A stretch of 64,000 nt of DNA from Dermatophilaceae bacterium Soc4.6 (GCA_039889245.1 JAZGVH010000002.1:4650001-4714000); one strand, 5' to 3'. Counted from the stretch's first letter, positions 17,134 through 28,500 are shown. Notes: generated by a model from the letters alone, not told the origin. A program made the numbers and translations.

Positions 17134-18179
17134 CTGAGACTACCGCCGACAACGACCCCGACGACCTCTTCGGCGGGTACCCTTATCGCGACTCCTCCAT
17201 TACGGACCAGCCACCCCCATCTCCGGGCACGAGCAGCTCCGGGGACGCTGATCCGTCTGCGGTGCCTGACTCGACCACCGGTGCATCCATTGCTGAGCCA
17301 GCTCAGCCAGCTCAGCCAGCTCAACAAGTGCAGTTCGCGATCGAGCGGGCAGCCCTGTATGCGGGGCTGATGAAGTCCACCCTGACGGTGGACACGAACA
17401 ACGTTGCCAGTAATGCAGACCGAGGAAGCGCGGCCAGCAGGGCGATCGCGCTCGGACTGGCGCAACGGCTGAAGTACACCGTGACCGCGCAGCGCGGCGC
17501 CGGGCAGACCGCGGGGAACGACTTCGAGGCCCTGTGTGCGAGCTTCGTGCGGAACACCTTCCTTCAGCTGGCACACCTGCGCCCCGGGATGTGGACGGTG
17601 GAGCAGTACCACGGACAGCGTCGCGCCGGGTTGGCCATGTACGAGCAGTACGCCCACCTTGAGGCGTTGGACAAGGCAGCCCGGGACAACCCCGAGCTGG
17701 CCGCCGCCTTGGGCAGCGACTACACGATCAAGCCGGACGTCGTGGTGTGGCGTTCACCGGAACCGGATAGCACCATCAACGCCGTGCAGCCCCTGGTCGA
17801 CGCGTCCGTGGCCACCAGGTCCCCGCTCCGCCTCAGCGTCAACCAACGACCCATCCTTCACGCCAGCCTGTCCTGCAAGTGGACCCTGCGCTCGGACCGC
17901 GCGCAGAACGCCCGCTCCGAGGCGCTCAACCTCATCCGCAACCGCAAAGGCCGCCTACCGCACATCGCGGTGATCACCGCAGAGCCGCTGCCGAGCCGGC
18001 TCGCGTCGATCGCCCTGGGCACCGGCGACGTCGACTGCGTCTACCACTTCGCGCTCTACGAGCTCCAGGACACGGTGGCGTCGCTCAACCTTCCCGACGC
18101 GCAGGACATGTTGGCCGTCATGGTCGACGGTGGCAGGCTGAAGGACATCTCCGACCTGCCTCTGGACCTCTCGGTCTGA
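17130..18179 (+). CDS. NgoMIV-family type II restriction endonuclease 2
   Basis: 349 residues, GTG overlapping the MTase stop. The C-terminal two thirds are classical NgoMIV: IKPDVVVW (Asp203), ASLSCKWTLRSDRAQNARSE (Lys250, Glu264) and TGDVDCVYHFALYELQ. The spacings Asp-47-Lys-14-Glu equal those of the NgoMIV active site (Asp140, Lys187, Glu201). NgoMIV-type enzymes are tetramers cutting G/CCGGC. Residues about 52-65 are a short Ala-Gln-Pro tandem (three copies of the AQP unit), a linker after an acidic N-terminus. It looks catalytically intact, unlike its divergent relative at 13374. Confidence 0.9.
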   Translation: MTETTADNDPDDLFGGYPYRDSSITDQPPPSPGTSSSGDADPSAVPDSTTGASIAEPAQPAQPAQQVQFAIERAALYAGLMKSTLTVDTNNVASNADRGSAASRAIALGLAQRLKYTVTAQRGAGQTAGNDFEALCASFVRNTFLQLAHLRPGMWTVEQYHGQRRAGLAMYEQYAHLEALDKAARDNPELAAALGSDYTIKPDVVVWRSPEPDSTINAVQPLVDASVATRSPLRLSVNQRPILHASLSCKWTLRSDRAQNARSEALNLIRNRKGRLPHIAVITAEPLPSRLASIALGTGDVDCVYHFALYELQDTVASLNLPDAQDMLAVMVDGGRLKDISDLPLDLSV

Positions 18180-18434
18180 CCGGGTCGTCACCGCGCCGAC
18201 GCTCGCACTCCCCGCTTCCGCCTGCCTCCCCGGGTCTCGAACCTGTCCGAGGTCCCCCTGCGGATCCGCAAGGGACTCGGCGCCTCGGGTGGTGGGGTCG
18301 TCGAGAGGGTTAGCAGGGAGCGTCGAACGACCCGACGAGTTCGACCCCCAGTCGGCGTCTCGCCCGGAGGGACTGATCCACCAGGTGTCCGCAGGTGGCG
18401 ACCATGACTCGGTCCTCGGGCCCAACGATGTTGA

Positions 18435-18764
18435 TCAGACATCCCCGTCATCGGCGGCTGATGAGCCGACCTCTGTGTCGTTCGGTGGGTTGCCCGCGGG
18501 CCGGTCAGGCTTGGGGATCGCCCCGAGCCCCATTTCGTCCAGGCGTTGTTGCAGTCCCTCACGGATCAACTCGGTGGCCTCGTTGAGGGCGACGGCGTAG
18601 GTCAACGCCCCGACGGCGGTCGCAGCAGCTCCGGCCTTGCGGTACCAGCCGTACCGTTCGACCTCCTCGAAGCTGCCGGAGCGCAGGCGCAGCACGAGGT
18701 ACCAGCTGCCCTTGGTGCGCAAGGTCCAGTAGGTCCTGTCGCGCGTGTAGGCGGTGTAGGCCAT
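18435..18764 (-). CDS. small single-pass hypothetical protein
   Basis: 109 residues. ATG at 18764 is chosen because GGGGAGAC lies just upstream; the open frame continues but without support. A basic, tyrosine-rich N-terminus (MAYTAYTRDRTYWTLRTKGS) leads to a short hydrophobic stretch (AAATAVGALTYAVAL) and an acidic tail (EVGSSAADDGDV). It is transcribed divergently from the large GHKL-helicase gene. Family unknown; it resembles small DUF-type proteins of actinobacterial restriction islands. Confidence 0.6.
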   Translation of the reverse strand: MAYTAYTRDRTYWTLRTKGSWYLVLRLRSGSFEEVERYGWYRKAGAAATAVGALTYAVALNEATELIREGLQQRLDEMGLGAIPKPDRPAGNPPNDTEVGSSAADDGDV

Positions 18765-18925
18765 GGTCTGTCTCCCCGAACTCGAATTGTCGTCGTTTGC
18801 CCAGGGGTGTCTGCGGCCCGTGATAGGAACAGGATGCACTGCCGCCGGAGCATAGGTGGTGGCCGCGAGGACGGCGGTCGACACCAACGGGGGTGCCGGA
18901 GCCGTACTGAGGAGGGTAGGCGAGG

Positions 18926-21900
18926 GTGGCAGGAGCGTGGCAGGGGCTCGACGGGGTGGTGGCACAGGCGGTCCAAGCGCAGGCCGTCACCGTCCTGGGC
19001 ACGTACCGGAACGACAATCGGCGAGTCGTGCAGGACGCGAACGTCGAACGCGGGAGCGCTGAGGGCGCCTACGCGAAGCGTCAGCTGTTCGAACTCCTGC
19101 AAAACGCCTCCGACGCGATCCGGGGCACCTCGTCCGGCCGATGCGAGGTCATCCTCGGGCCCGACACCCTGTACGTGGCGAACTCGGGCGAGCCTGTCAC
19201 CGTCGAAGGCGTGATCGCCTTGATGGGAACCCATGACTCGGTCAAACGCGACGACAAGATTGGCCGCTTCGGTCTCGGGTTCAAGTCCCTGCTCGCCGTC
19301 ACCGACGGCCCCCGGGTGTTCAGCCGGTCGGGCTCCTTCGCCTTTGATCGCGTCAAGGCCAAGCAGGTCATCCAGGAGGTGGTCCCCGGACATCCTCACT
19401 ACCCGGTGCTGCGTTGGGCCGAGGCGATCGACCCGGCCCAGGCCAGCCGTGACGACCCGATCCTCACCGGGCTGATGAAGTGGGCCACGACGGTCGTGGT
19501 GGCACCCCTGCTCAGACCGCAGCGGGTTCGTGACGACCTCGCCGCGGATCTTCGGCGGTTCCCGGCCGAATTTCTCCTGTTCTCGCCCCACGTCGAACAG
19601 CTCGGGCTCGAGGACCGCGTCTCCGGTTCAGCCCGTGCCATCACCCTGGCATCCGACGCAGCAGGAACGGTGGTCCTCAACGACGCCAACCGGCGTTCCG
19701 TGTGGGTCGTGCGACGACAGGTCACCCGACCGAGCAAGGCGGCGCTGGAGGATGGGGGGTACGCCGCCGCCCGGGAGAGCGTGGAGATCGCCTGGGCCGC
19801 GCCGTTGGAAGGGACACCCAAGGGGGTGGGGACGTTCTGGGCGTACTTCCCGACCACGTCCGGGACCACGCTGTCCGGGATCGTCAACGCGCCCTGGAAG
19901 CTGGCCGACGATCGTGAGTCGCTGCTCACCGGGCGGTTCAACGACGAGCTCCTCACCGAGGCGTTGCCCACCCTCGTCGGGGACGCCCTCGCCACCATCC
20001 ACCGCGACAGCAAACCGACCGCCGTGCTGGATGTCCTCCCCGCCCGCGGGAGAGAGTGGCGCAACCACGCCGACGACATCCTTAACGAACCCGTGATGCG
20101 GGCCGTCAGCGCCCGCCCGTGCATCCCGACCCTCGCGGGTGGACTGCGCCATCCCACCCGCGTCAAGCTGCATCCCGAAGGACTGGAGCCCGAGGAGCTA
20201 CGACTGTGGGCCTCGGTGTGCCCTGACCCGGAAGGGTGGGCCAGTCACGCGATCACCAGCACCGAGCACCGGTCCAAGGTCACCCGACTGCTCGGGCATC
20301 ACGGGCGGGACGCGATCTCCCTGCGCGATTGGGTGCAGCACCTGGTCAAGGCGACGCCGACACCCACGGTCGAGGGATCGGCCGTCGCGGTGCGTCTGGT
20401 CGCCTCATTGATCGGCCGGCTGTCCGAGCCGGACAGGGTCGACGAGCTGAAGAAGGCCCGTGTCCTGCTTCTCGAGGATGGGTCGGTCGACGCCTGCCGC
20501 CGCGGCCAGGTCTTCCTACCGGGCCCGACCCCTCAACCCGATCGACAGATCATCAACCCGGTCCTCGCCGCTGACGCCGGCGTGGTGTCGGCCCTCGGCT
20601 CCCTGGGGATCGAGGTCTTCGACAGTGCGGGCGAGCTACGCAGTGAGCTGACCGCAATGCACGTCGACTGGCATCGCGTGTGGGCCTCGACCCGGAAGAA
20701 CTCCGCCGAGCAGTCCGAGGAGATCTTCCGGGATGTCTTGGGGGATCGACTGTTGGAGAGGCTGCAGGTCCGTACCTACTCGGGTAAATGGAAGCATCCG
20801 GGGGAGGTCTTCCTCGCCGGGGAGGTCATCCCGAGGGACGGTTCCCGCGACGGTGACTTCCTGGTCGATCCTCGTTTCCATCAGCAGGACGAGGTGCTGC
20901 TGCAGCGGCTCGGTCTGGTCTCGGCGCCTCACAAGCTGCTCTCGGCGCCTCCGGAGCTGTGGCGCACGGCCAAGTTGGCGTCCGTGCGTGATGACTACCG
21001 CAGGGACACCGATCAGCAGCGTCTTCCCGACACGGGTATCGACGTCGACGAGGGCCGGGTGCCGTGGCCGCTGGAGACGTTGTCGCGTCTGTCGGAGGAG
21101 GGACGGGCCGCCTTGACTGCGGCCGTCATGCGGCAGCTGAGCGGTGACGAACGCTGGAGGGTCTCCCGCAGCAGCGGCGCAGGCAGACCCAAGGACGTGG
21201 ACAACCCGACGTGGCTCTACCTGCGGGACCACGGGCGTCTCCGCACCGCCATCGGGACACACCCCGTGTCGCGTTGCCTGCGCCGGGACGAGGACGGGGT
21301 CGTGATCGACGGAGTGCCGCAACCGCTGCCCTACGTCGAGTCATCCGTCACGAACCACCAGGCGAACGCCCTGGCGCTGAAGGACGACCCCGGTGAGCTC
21401 CGCCCGCAGGACTGGGCGGCGATCCTCGATCAGGCCAAGGCCTGGGAGGACGATCGCCGGTTCCTCGTGTACGCATGGGCTGCCTTCCTCAAGCAACCCT
21501 CACCGATGCGGATCCGGGTGAGACGTGGCCCCGGTTTCGCCGAGGTGCCGGCCGTCGAGGTGGCCGTCACGTGCCGGTTCGAGGTGTTCACCTCGCTGGT
21601 CACCGCAGGTGTGCCGGCACTGCTGGCGACCTCGAGCACCGACTTCGAGGCGCTGCGGGGCAACTGGGGGATGGCCGACGGGGACACGATGCTCACCGAG
21701 ACCGTCGACTACGAGCTGGCAGGTGAGGCGTTCACGCTGACCGACCGGTTCCCTCCATTGCGCAACTACCTCCCCGTGACGGACCACGACCTGCTCGCCC
21801 AGCCCTGTCAGCGCCTGGAACTGCTCACGTCGACCCCGGTAGGGCAGCAATCACGTCCGCTGGCGCAACACCGCGACGCCCACACCATCTACATTACGGC

Positions 21901-23587
21901 GGAGAACCCTCGAGAGGTCCTCACCCAGATCTGTCGGGCACTGGACGCGACGTTCCGACCCGACAGGGTGCTCCAGCTGATGGAGGAACAGCAGCGCAGC
22001 AAGTTGCGACAGGAGATCGCCGAGACGGCGGACCTGCTGGACAAGCTGGTCCTCGCTGTCGGGGTCGACGACCTGACCGCGGCCGTCCCCGCGGCAGCGA
22101 TCGATGCCCTTAGGCATGACACAGCTCGGGTGGTGGGGGACCGGGACATCGCTGCCCTCGCCCTCGCCGTCGAGGGCTACGCCATCCTGCACTGTCGGGT
22201 AGCCGCGCTGAAGACCCAAGGGCTCAACCCCCCGTCGTCCTGGGCCGGATGCCGCGAGGCCCGTGACTGGGTGCGGGGGCTCGGCTTCCCGGTCGAGTTC
22301 GCGGGGTTCCGCGGCACCTCGCGTGACGCGGAGGTCGAGGTGGAAGGACCGTTGATCTTGGGCGACCTCAACCCCTACCAGCGGGACCTTGCTGACAGGG
22401 TCCGGGCTCTGCTCGACCCCGATGCCGAGATGCGCCGGGGCCTGTTGTGGCTTCCCACCGGCGCTGGTAAGACGCGGGTGGCGGTCCAAGCACTGGTGGA
22501 GCACATGGCACAGGCCCAGTCGGACGTCCTGGTCATCTGGCTGGCCGAGACGGACGAGCTGTGCGAGCAGGCGTTGCAGACCTGGTCCCAGGTCTGGCGG
22601 GCCCAGGGGAAAGCTGGGACGCCCCTAACCCTCAGTCGACTATGGGCCACAAGGTGGCCCACAGAACGCGGCGGCCATCAGGTGGTCGTCGCCACGCTCG
22701 ACAAGCTCGACTCGGTTATCAAACGGGAGGGCTGGCAGCAGGACTACGGCTGGCTCGTTAACCCCCAGATCATCGTGGTCGACGAGGCCCACCGATCGAG
22801 CGGGGATCAGTACACCCGCACCCTGAGCGCCGTCGGTGGGGCGAGTCGGGTAGCGGACATGACCACACCGATCGTGGGACTGACCGCGACACCGTTCGTG
22901 GGTTTCGACGAACGGCGCACCCAACAGTTGATCAGCAGATACCACAACAACCGCCTCGACATGGGCGTCTTCCCCGACGACGACGTCTACGGCTACCTGC
23001 AGGGCCAGGGGATCCTTGCTCGCGTCCAGCAACGGGAACTGCGCGGAGCGGATGTCGTGCTGACCGAGGCCGAGATCGAGCAGGCGAAGATGCGGATGCC
23101 CGACTCCGTCGAGAAGCGACTGGGCCGAGACGAGGAACGCAACACCGAGATCGTGCGCGCTTTGCTGGAGCTGGGCGAGGACAAGACCGTGCTGCTGTTC
23201 GCCACGTCCGTCGAGAACGCGAAAGTGTTGGCCGCCTTGCTGACCTACCACGGGGTCGAGTCCCGGGCGGTAGCCGGTAGTACCGACGCCAACCTTCGAC
23301 GCCGCTACGTCGAGGACTTCAAGTCCGGACAGGTCAGGGTCCTGACCAACTACAACGTCTTCACCGAGGGCTTCGACGTCCCTCGGGTCGACGCCGTGTT
23401 CATCACCCGACCCACCTTCAGCCCCAACGTCTATCAGCAGATGATCGGCCGTGGGCTGCGTGGCCCACGCCACGGTGGCACGGAGGAGGTCCTGATCGTC
23501 AACGTGGCCGACAACCTCACGAACTTTGGCCAGGAACTGGCTTTCCGCCACTTCGACCACCTGTGGTCCCGAGGGACACGAACATGA
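18926..23587 (+). CDS. GHKL (sacsin-like) ATPase - SF2 helicase fusion, first gene of the DISARM-like operon
   Basis: 1553 residues from GTG 18926 with a GGAGGGTAGG site. Residues about 50-200 form a sacsin/Hsp90-like ATP-binding domain: N box LFELLQNASDAI (about 54), G1 LYVANSGEPV (about 82) and G2 IGRFGLGFKSLL (about 112). The last 400 residues are an SF2 helicase: LLWLPTGAGKTRVAVQ (Walker A, about 1175), IIVVDEAHRSSGDQY (DEAH, about 1285), VGLTATPF, and VYQQMIGRGLRGPRHGG (motif VI, about 1505). The 900 residues between have no clear family. Its stop overlaps the next ATG (ATGA), so it is coupled to the UvrD-like gene and to drmA/drmB. It may replace the DrmD/DrmE component of classical DISARM; that substitution is inferred. 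Confidence 0.85.
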   Translation: MAGAWQGLDGVVAQAVQAQAVTVLGTYRNDNRRVVQDANVERGSAEGAYAKRQLFELLQNASDAIRGTSSGRCEVILGPDTLYVANSGEPVTVEGVIALMGTHDSVKRDDKIGRFGLGFKSLLAVTDGPRVFSRSGSFAFDRVKAKQVIQEVVPGHPHYPVLRWAEAIDPAQASRDDPILTGLMKWATTVVVAPLLRPQRVRDDLAADLRRFPAEFLLFSPHVEQLGLEDRVSGSARAITLASDAAGTVVLNDANRRSVWVVRRQVTRPSKAALEDGGYAAARESVEIAWAAPLEGTPKGVGTFWAYFPTTSGTTLSGIVNAPWKLADDRESLLTGRFNDELLTEALPTLVGDALATIHRDSKPTAVLDVLPARGREWRNHADDILNEPVMRAVSARPCIPTLAGGLRHPTRVKLHPEGLEPEELRLWASVCPDPEGWASHAITSTEHRSKVTRLLGHHGRDAISLRDWVQHLVKATPTPTVEGSAVAVRLVASLIGRLSEPDRVDELKKARVLLLEDGSVDACRRGQVFLPGPTPQPDRQIINPVLAADAGVVSALGSLGIEVFDSAGELRSELTAMHVDWHRVWASTRKNSAEQSEEIFRDVLGDRLLERLQVRTYSGKWKHPGEVFLAGEVIPRDGSRDGDFLVDPRFHQQDEVLLQRLGLVSAPHKLLSAPPELWRTAKLASVRDDYRRDTDQQRLPDTGIDVDEGRVPWPLETLSRLSEEGRAALTAAVMRQLSGDERWRVSRSSGAGRPKDVDNPTWLYLRDHGRLRTAIGTHPVSRCLRRDEDGVVIDGVPQPLPYVESSVTNHQANALALKDDPGELRPQDWAAILDQAKAWEDDRRFLVYAWAAFLKQPSPMRIRVRRGPGFAEVPAVEVAVTCRFEVFTSLVTAGVPALLATSSTDFEALRGNWGMADGDTMLTETVDYELAGEAFTLTDRFPPLRNYLPVTDHDLLAQPCQRLELLTSTPVGQQSRPLAQHRDAHTIYITAENPREVLTQICRALDATFRPDRVLQLMEEQQRSKLRQEIAETADLLDKLVLAVGVDDLTAAVPAAAIDALRHDTARVVGDRDIAALALAVEGYAILHCRVAALKTQGLNPPSSWAGCREARDWVRGLGFPVEFAGFRGTSRDAEVEVEGPLILGDLNPYQRDLADRVRALLDPDAEMRRGLLWLPTGAGKTRVAVQALVEHMAQAQSDVLVIWLAETDELCEQALQTWSQVWRAQGKAGTPLTLSRLWATRWPTERGGHQVVVATLDKLDSVIKREGWQQDYGWLVNPQIIVVDEAHRSSGDQYTRTLSAVGGASRVADMTTPIVGLTATPFVGFDERRTQQLISRYHNNRLDMGVFPDDDVYGYLQGQGILARVQQRELRGADVVLTEAEIEQAKMRMPDSVEKRLGRDEERNTEIVRALLELGEDKTVLLFATSVENAKVLAALLTYHGVESRAVAGSTDANLRRRYVEDFKSGQVRVLTNYNVFTEGFDVPRVDAVFITRPTFSPNVYQQMIGRGLRGPRHGGTEEVLIVNVADNLTNFGQELAFRHFDHLWSRGTRT

Positions 23588-25506
23588 CCGCCCTCGCCTC
23601 CGACTTTGCCTCCGAGCCTGAATCGGGGCGTGGGCACTACACCCTCGATCCCGCCCAGGAACTGGCCGCCGTGGCCGATGCCGACGCCCGCCGGATTGTC
23701 ATCGCGGGTCCGGGAGCGGGGAAGTCGGAGGTCGTGGGCAGCCGGTGCCGTTACCTGCTCGAGCAGGGGGTGTACCCCGAGGAAATCCTCGTCGTCTCGT
23801 TCTCGCATGCCGCCGTGGAGGTGGTGCGGAACCGGACCAAGGAAGTGGTCGACGAGGGCCGTGGTGTCGACTGCACCACACTCGATTCACTCGCCACCCG
23901 GGTCCGCGCCGAACTCGACGACGACATCTCGGACTTCACCGGGTACGACGACTCCATTCGGCGGGCCACCCTCCTGCTCGAGAGCTCCCGCACACCCGAG
24001 CGAGCCGAGAATCACGTCCTCGCGGACGTGCGTCACCTGATCGTCGACGAGGTCCAGGACGTCGTCGGGATACGCGCCGCGTTCCTCCTGGCCCTGCTCG
24101 AGCACGCCCTCGACGATGCAGGCTTCACCCTCCTCGGCGACCCCCTGCAAGGCCTCTACGACTTCCAGCTCGACGGGCCGGACGGGCTCACCTCGCAAGC
24201 CCTGTTGGACACGGTGACGGACCGCTACCGGCCGGAGACCATCATCCTGCAGGGTGAGTACCGTTCCCGAACCCCGCAGGCCGCGGCCACGGCCACGGCC
24301 CGCACCGCACTGGCCGCACTGACGCCCTCGGACCAGCTCCTGCGCCTGACGGGCCTGTGCGCAGACCTGCCCACCCTCGGCGACCTCGACCACGAGGCCG
24401 CAGACGCCATTCGCGCCTGGACCGGCACCACAGCCCTGTTGTGCGACACCAACGTCCGCGCCGGTCTCGTGGCCGCCGCACTGTCCGAACTTGGGCTGCC
24501 GGTGGAGACCGCAGCCGCCACGAGCGACCCGTCCCTTGCACCCTGGATCGGTCTCCTCCTTGCCGATCACCACGCACGCACCATCGGCATCGACGAATTC
24601 GCCGACCTGGTCGGTCGATCCCGGTCCCACCCCGGCTGGCCCGACCACCCTGACCGCGACGACGACCCCGAGCCCGGGCTTGACCCGCGAGGCGGCCCGA
24701 CGGTCACGGACCGGTGGCGGACCCTGATGCGGGTGTCACGCTCAACCCGGGGCTTGGACCTGGTCGATCTTGCCGCCCGCCTGCGCCAAGGCGGTTCACC
24801 TCTGCCGCTGCGCCGCAAACCGGGGTCCATGGTGACCGCGTCCACCGTGCACCGGGCCAAGGGTCTGGAATTCGACAATGTGATCATGGTCGACCCCGAG
24901 ACCTGGCAGGAACAGGGCCAGGCTGCCCGTAAGGGGGTAGCCGGGGTGGCCGTCACCCACGCCGAGACGCAGACGATCGCGGCGGCCCGACGGATGTTCG
25001 TGGCCCTGTCCCGGGCGCGGGCACGACTGGCCCGTGGCCGTAGCGTCTGCACACGGTTCTGGGGGAGGGACCCACGCACCGGTGTCTGGCTTCGGCGGTC
25101 TCCTCGCGGCCGGGGAACGACGGGACTGCTTCTGGAGCCACGGCTGGCCCGCGACCTCGGACCGTGCCCCGAAGACCTCACCGCGATAGTGGGGTCCGCG
25201 GTGACCTGGTTACGTGCCGCGGACCTCGTCACCGCCGACGCCCTCGCGGTCCCGTCGTGGACCGCCACGGTCGGCGACCGGGTAGTGGCCCGCACCGGAG
25301 AGGTGTTCGGCGAACTCGTCCGCCGCCAGGCCTTCCGCGACGGACTGCCGGGGCTGACCGGTGGACGGGTCGAGGGGCTCGAGACGCTGGTCGGACCCGC
25401 CGGGCACACCGCCCCCGACGGCTACGACGGTCCCGGCCGGCACGGCCTGTGGGTCGGAGCACGACTGGCGGGGCCCTTGTCGTTCGAGTGGGAGGATGCC
25501 GGATGA
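23584..25506 (+). CDS. UvrD/Rep-like SF1 helicase
   Basis: 640 residues, ATG 23584 overlapping the previous stop. Walker A IVIAGPGAGKSEVVGSR (about 40), motif II LIVDEVQDVVGIRAAF (about 153), the DP-QGLYDFQ segment (about 203), and late motif TVHRAKGLEFDNVIMVDPET (about 422), followed by MFVALSRARARLARG. All are hallmarks of UvrD/PcrA ATPases. It lacks an obvious nuclease domain. The C-terminal 130 residues are unassigned. Translationally coupled on both sides, so it acts with the giant GHKL-helicase and with DrmA/DrmB. Classical DISARM does not include a UvrD helicase. Confidence 0.9.
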   Translation: MTALASDFASEPESGRGHYTLDPAQELAAVADADARRIVIAGPGAGKSEVVGSRCRYLLEQGVYPEEILVVSFSHAAVEVVRNRTKEVVDEGRGVDCTTLDSLATRVRAELDDDISDFTGYDDSIRRATLLLESSRTPERAENHVLADVRHLIVDEVQDVVGIRAAFLLALLEHALDDAGFTLLGDPLQGLYDFQLDGPDGLTSQALLDTVTDRYRPETIILQGEYRSRTPQAAATATARTALAALTPSDQLLRLTGLCADLPTLGDLDHEAADAIRAWTGTTALLCDTNVRAGLVAAALSELGLPVETAAATSDPSLAPWIGLLLADHHARTIGIDEFADLVGRSRSHPGWPDHPDRDDDPEPGLDPRGGPTVTDRWRTLMRVSRSTRGLDLVDLAARLRQGGSPLPLRRKPGSMVTASTVHRAKGLEFDNVIMVDPETWQEQGQAARKGVAGVAVTHAETQTIAAARRMFVALSRARARLARGRSVCTRFWGRDPRTGVWLRRSPRGRGTTGLLLEPRLARDLGPCPEDLTAIVGSAVTWLRAADLVTADALAVPSWTATVGDRVVARTGEVFGELVRRQAFRDGLPGLTGGRVEGLETLVGPAGHTAPDGYDGPGRHGLWVGARLAGPLSFEWEDAG

Positions 25507-28500
25507 GCATTCCGGACACGGCATACGAGACACGGGAACTCGTGATGAGCCGCCTCGGCGAAGACCTGCTCGGCGGGCCGGATGACGACGTCCTCACCGA
25601 GAAGCCGCTCTCCCGTTTCATCATGGGCATCCTCTACCCCGAGGTCACCACCAATGAGCCGGGTGCATCAGCGAGTTCGGGGTTCGTCCTCGAGGAGGAC
25701 GTCGAGAACGACGTCGAGGCCGAGACCGGGGGGACAGCCCCCGACGCCGGTGTCGACCCTGCAGTGGCCATGTCCCGTGCCCGCTACCCCCGATCCATGG
25801 GCATGACCCTGGCCGCAGGTGACGAGGCCGGGGCCGCCCTGGAGATCACCGTCTCGGCCGCCCGGTACGAGCCCGGGAGCGAAACCCATTGGCGTGCGCG
25901 CGATCTGCGCGACTGGCACGAGACGGTGAAGATCCACCCGCCCCGGCTGGAGAAGATCGCCGTGGCGGACGGTCTTCAACTCGTGGTGTTCACCCGGCCG
26001 GCCCGTGATGGCATCATCGCCGTCACCCTGACCCTGCTCAACACTCTCACCGCCGTGCTGGGCGACAAGGACGGCGCCTGCTGGTTCCGCCCGACCCTCG
26101 CCGCGACGGCCGTCAATACCCGGCTGCGGGAGCGGCCCGCCTCGGTCGGGGCAGGGATCGACGAGCTCGAGGTTGCCTCCCAGCGGCTGCTCTTCCGGGA
26201 TGTCCGATCCTTCGCCGTCGGACATGGGTGCGCCGTGGCGTGGGACGGCAACACCCCCGAACGCATCACGACAACCTTCCTGCCGCGCCACGAACTCCTC
26301 CTCAGCGAAGCCGCCGGTGCAGACACCCTGGATCTGTCGATGGACGCGCTGGCAAACGACGACTCCTTCGACGTCCTCGACCGGCTGATCGCCGACTACC
26401 GGGAGTGGATCACGAGCCTGGAGCCCCAGGCGTCCACCAAAGGCCTGGCGCCCGAGGAGATCGTCACCCTCCACCGGCACATCCGCGAAGCCCACGAAGC
26501 AGCCGATCGCATGGCCTCCGGCCTCGAGCTGCTGCGTACCGACGGCGACGTCGCGCGCGCGTTCCAGCTGACGAACCTGGCGATGGCGCAACAACGAAGC
26601 CGTCAACACCACCACCGATCCGGAGGTAAGGGGGACCCGCCCTCGACCTCCGCGGCGGCGTGGCGCCCCTTCCAGATCGCGTTCATCCTGACCAACCTGC
26701 GGGGACTGGCCGATCCTCACCACCGCGATCGAGGCATCGCCGACCTGCTCTGGTTCCCCACCGGCGGCGGCAAGACCGAGGCCTACCTCGGCATCATCGG
26801 TATCGCCATCCTCCTGCGGCGGTTACGCGACCCCGCCGCCGCCGGGGTGTCGGTCCTCATGCGTTACACCCTGCGGTTGCTCACCCTGCAGCAGTACCAA
26901 CGGGCCACCGGCCTGATCTGCGCCCTGGAGAAGATCCGCAGCGACCGCCTGCCCGACACGGGCCCGATCTCCATCGGGTTGTGGGTGGGAGGAGCCTCGA
27001 CCCCCAACACGATCGAGGACGCCCGCCGATCCCTGGACAAGGCCCGGAAACCGGGAGCCGCCGACATCGACGACGACCGCAGCGACCCGGTCCAGCTGCG
27101 ACAGTGCCCCTGGTGCGGGCACGCCCTGGATTACCGGAACTACGCCATCGTCGACAAGACGTGGATGCGGGTCGCCTGCGGCGAACCGACCTGTGCCTTC
27201 CGCCACGGACTACCGGTCCACATCGTCGACGAGGACGTCTACACCAACCGCCCGTCACTGGTGATCGGCACGGTCGACAAGTTCGCCATGATGCCCTGGA
27301 AACGGGAAGTGGGCTCATTACTCGGGGTCGACAGCGGTACCCACGCAACGAGCGACGGTTTCCATCACGCCTCACCGGACCTCATCGTCCAGGACGAACT
27401 GCACCTCATCAGCGGCCCCCTGGGCACGGTGGTCGGTCTGTACGAGACCGCGGTCGACGCGATCACCAGCATCGACGCACCGGCGAAGATCGTCGCCTCC
27501 ACCGCGACGATCCGTCGTGCCTCCGACCAGGTGCGGGCCGTCTTCGCCCGCGACACCCGCCAATTCCCCCCGCCCGGCCTCAGCCTCACCGACTCCTATT
27601 TCGCCGTCGAGGCATCCCGCCAGACCAAGGCCAGCCGCGAATACGTGGGCGCCATGGCCCCCGGAGCAAGCCACACCACACTCATGGTCCGGGTCTACGC
27701 CTCACTGCTCCAATCCGCCTCCGTTGTCGACCCGTCGGACCCGTCGGCCGACCTGTACTGGACGTTACTGGGCTACTTCAACAGCCTGCGCGTCCTCGGC
27801 GGCGCCTACATCCAGGTCCTCGACGATGTCCCGGACCAAATGAAAGTCATCGCCGGCCGACGGCACGAGACCGTGCGCGATCCGGGGGGTATCCGCGAGA
27901 TGACGTCGCGCAAACGGTCCGCGGAGATCCCCCAGGAACTGCAGATCCTCGAACGCCGACGGGGTGAACCCGACGCCGCCGACGTCGTCCTGGCCACCAA
28001 CATGATCTCCGTGGGAGTCGATGTCGACCGCCTCGGTCTCATGGTCGTCATGGGGCAACCCCAGACCAGCTCCGAGTACATCCAGGCCACCTCGCGGGTC
28101 GGACGCAGCATGCCCGGCCTGGTGATCACCCTGTACAACTCCCGGCGCAGCCGCGACCTGTCCCACTACGAGAACTTCGCGGCCTACCACCGGGGCCTGT
28201 ACCGCCACGTCGAGGCGACCGGCGCCACCCCATTCGCGCCGCGAGCCCGCGACCGGGCACTGCACGCCGTGCTGGTCTCCTTGGCCCGACACCGGATCCC
28301 GGCCGCCGGGCCGCCCGGCGCAGCCGGTGATGTCGAGGTCTGGCAGGACGAGCTCGAAGCGCTGGTCGACGTCGTCCTCGCTCGCGCGCAGGTCACCCGT
28401 CAAGCCGACGTGGAGTGCCCGGACGACGAGTCTGACGAGACGATCCGCACCGAGCTCGAGGCCCTGATCGACAACTGGACCGACCCCCCGGAACGTCTGA

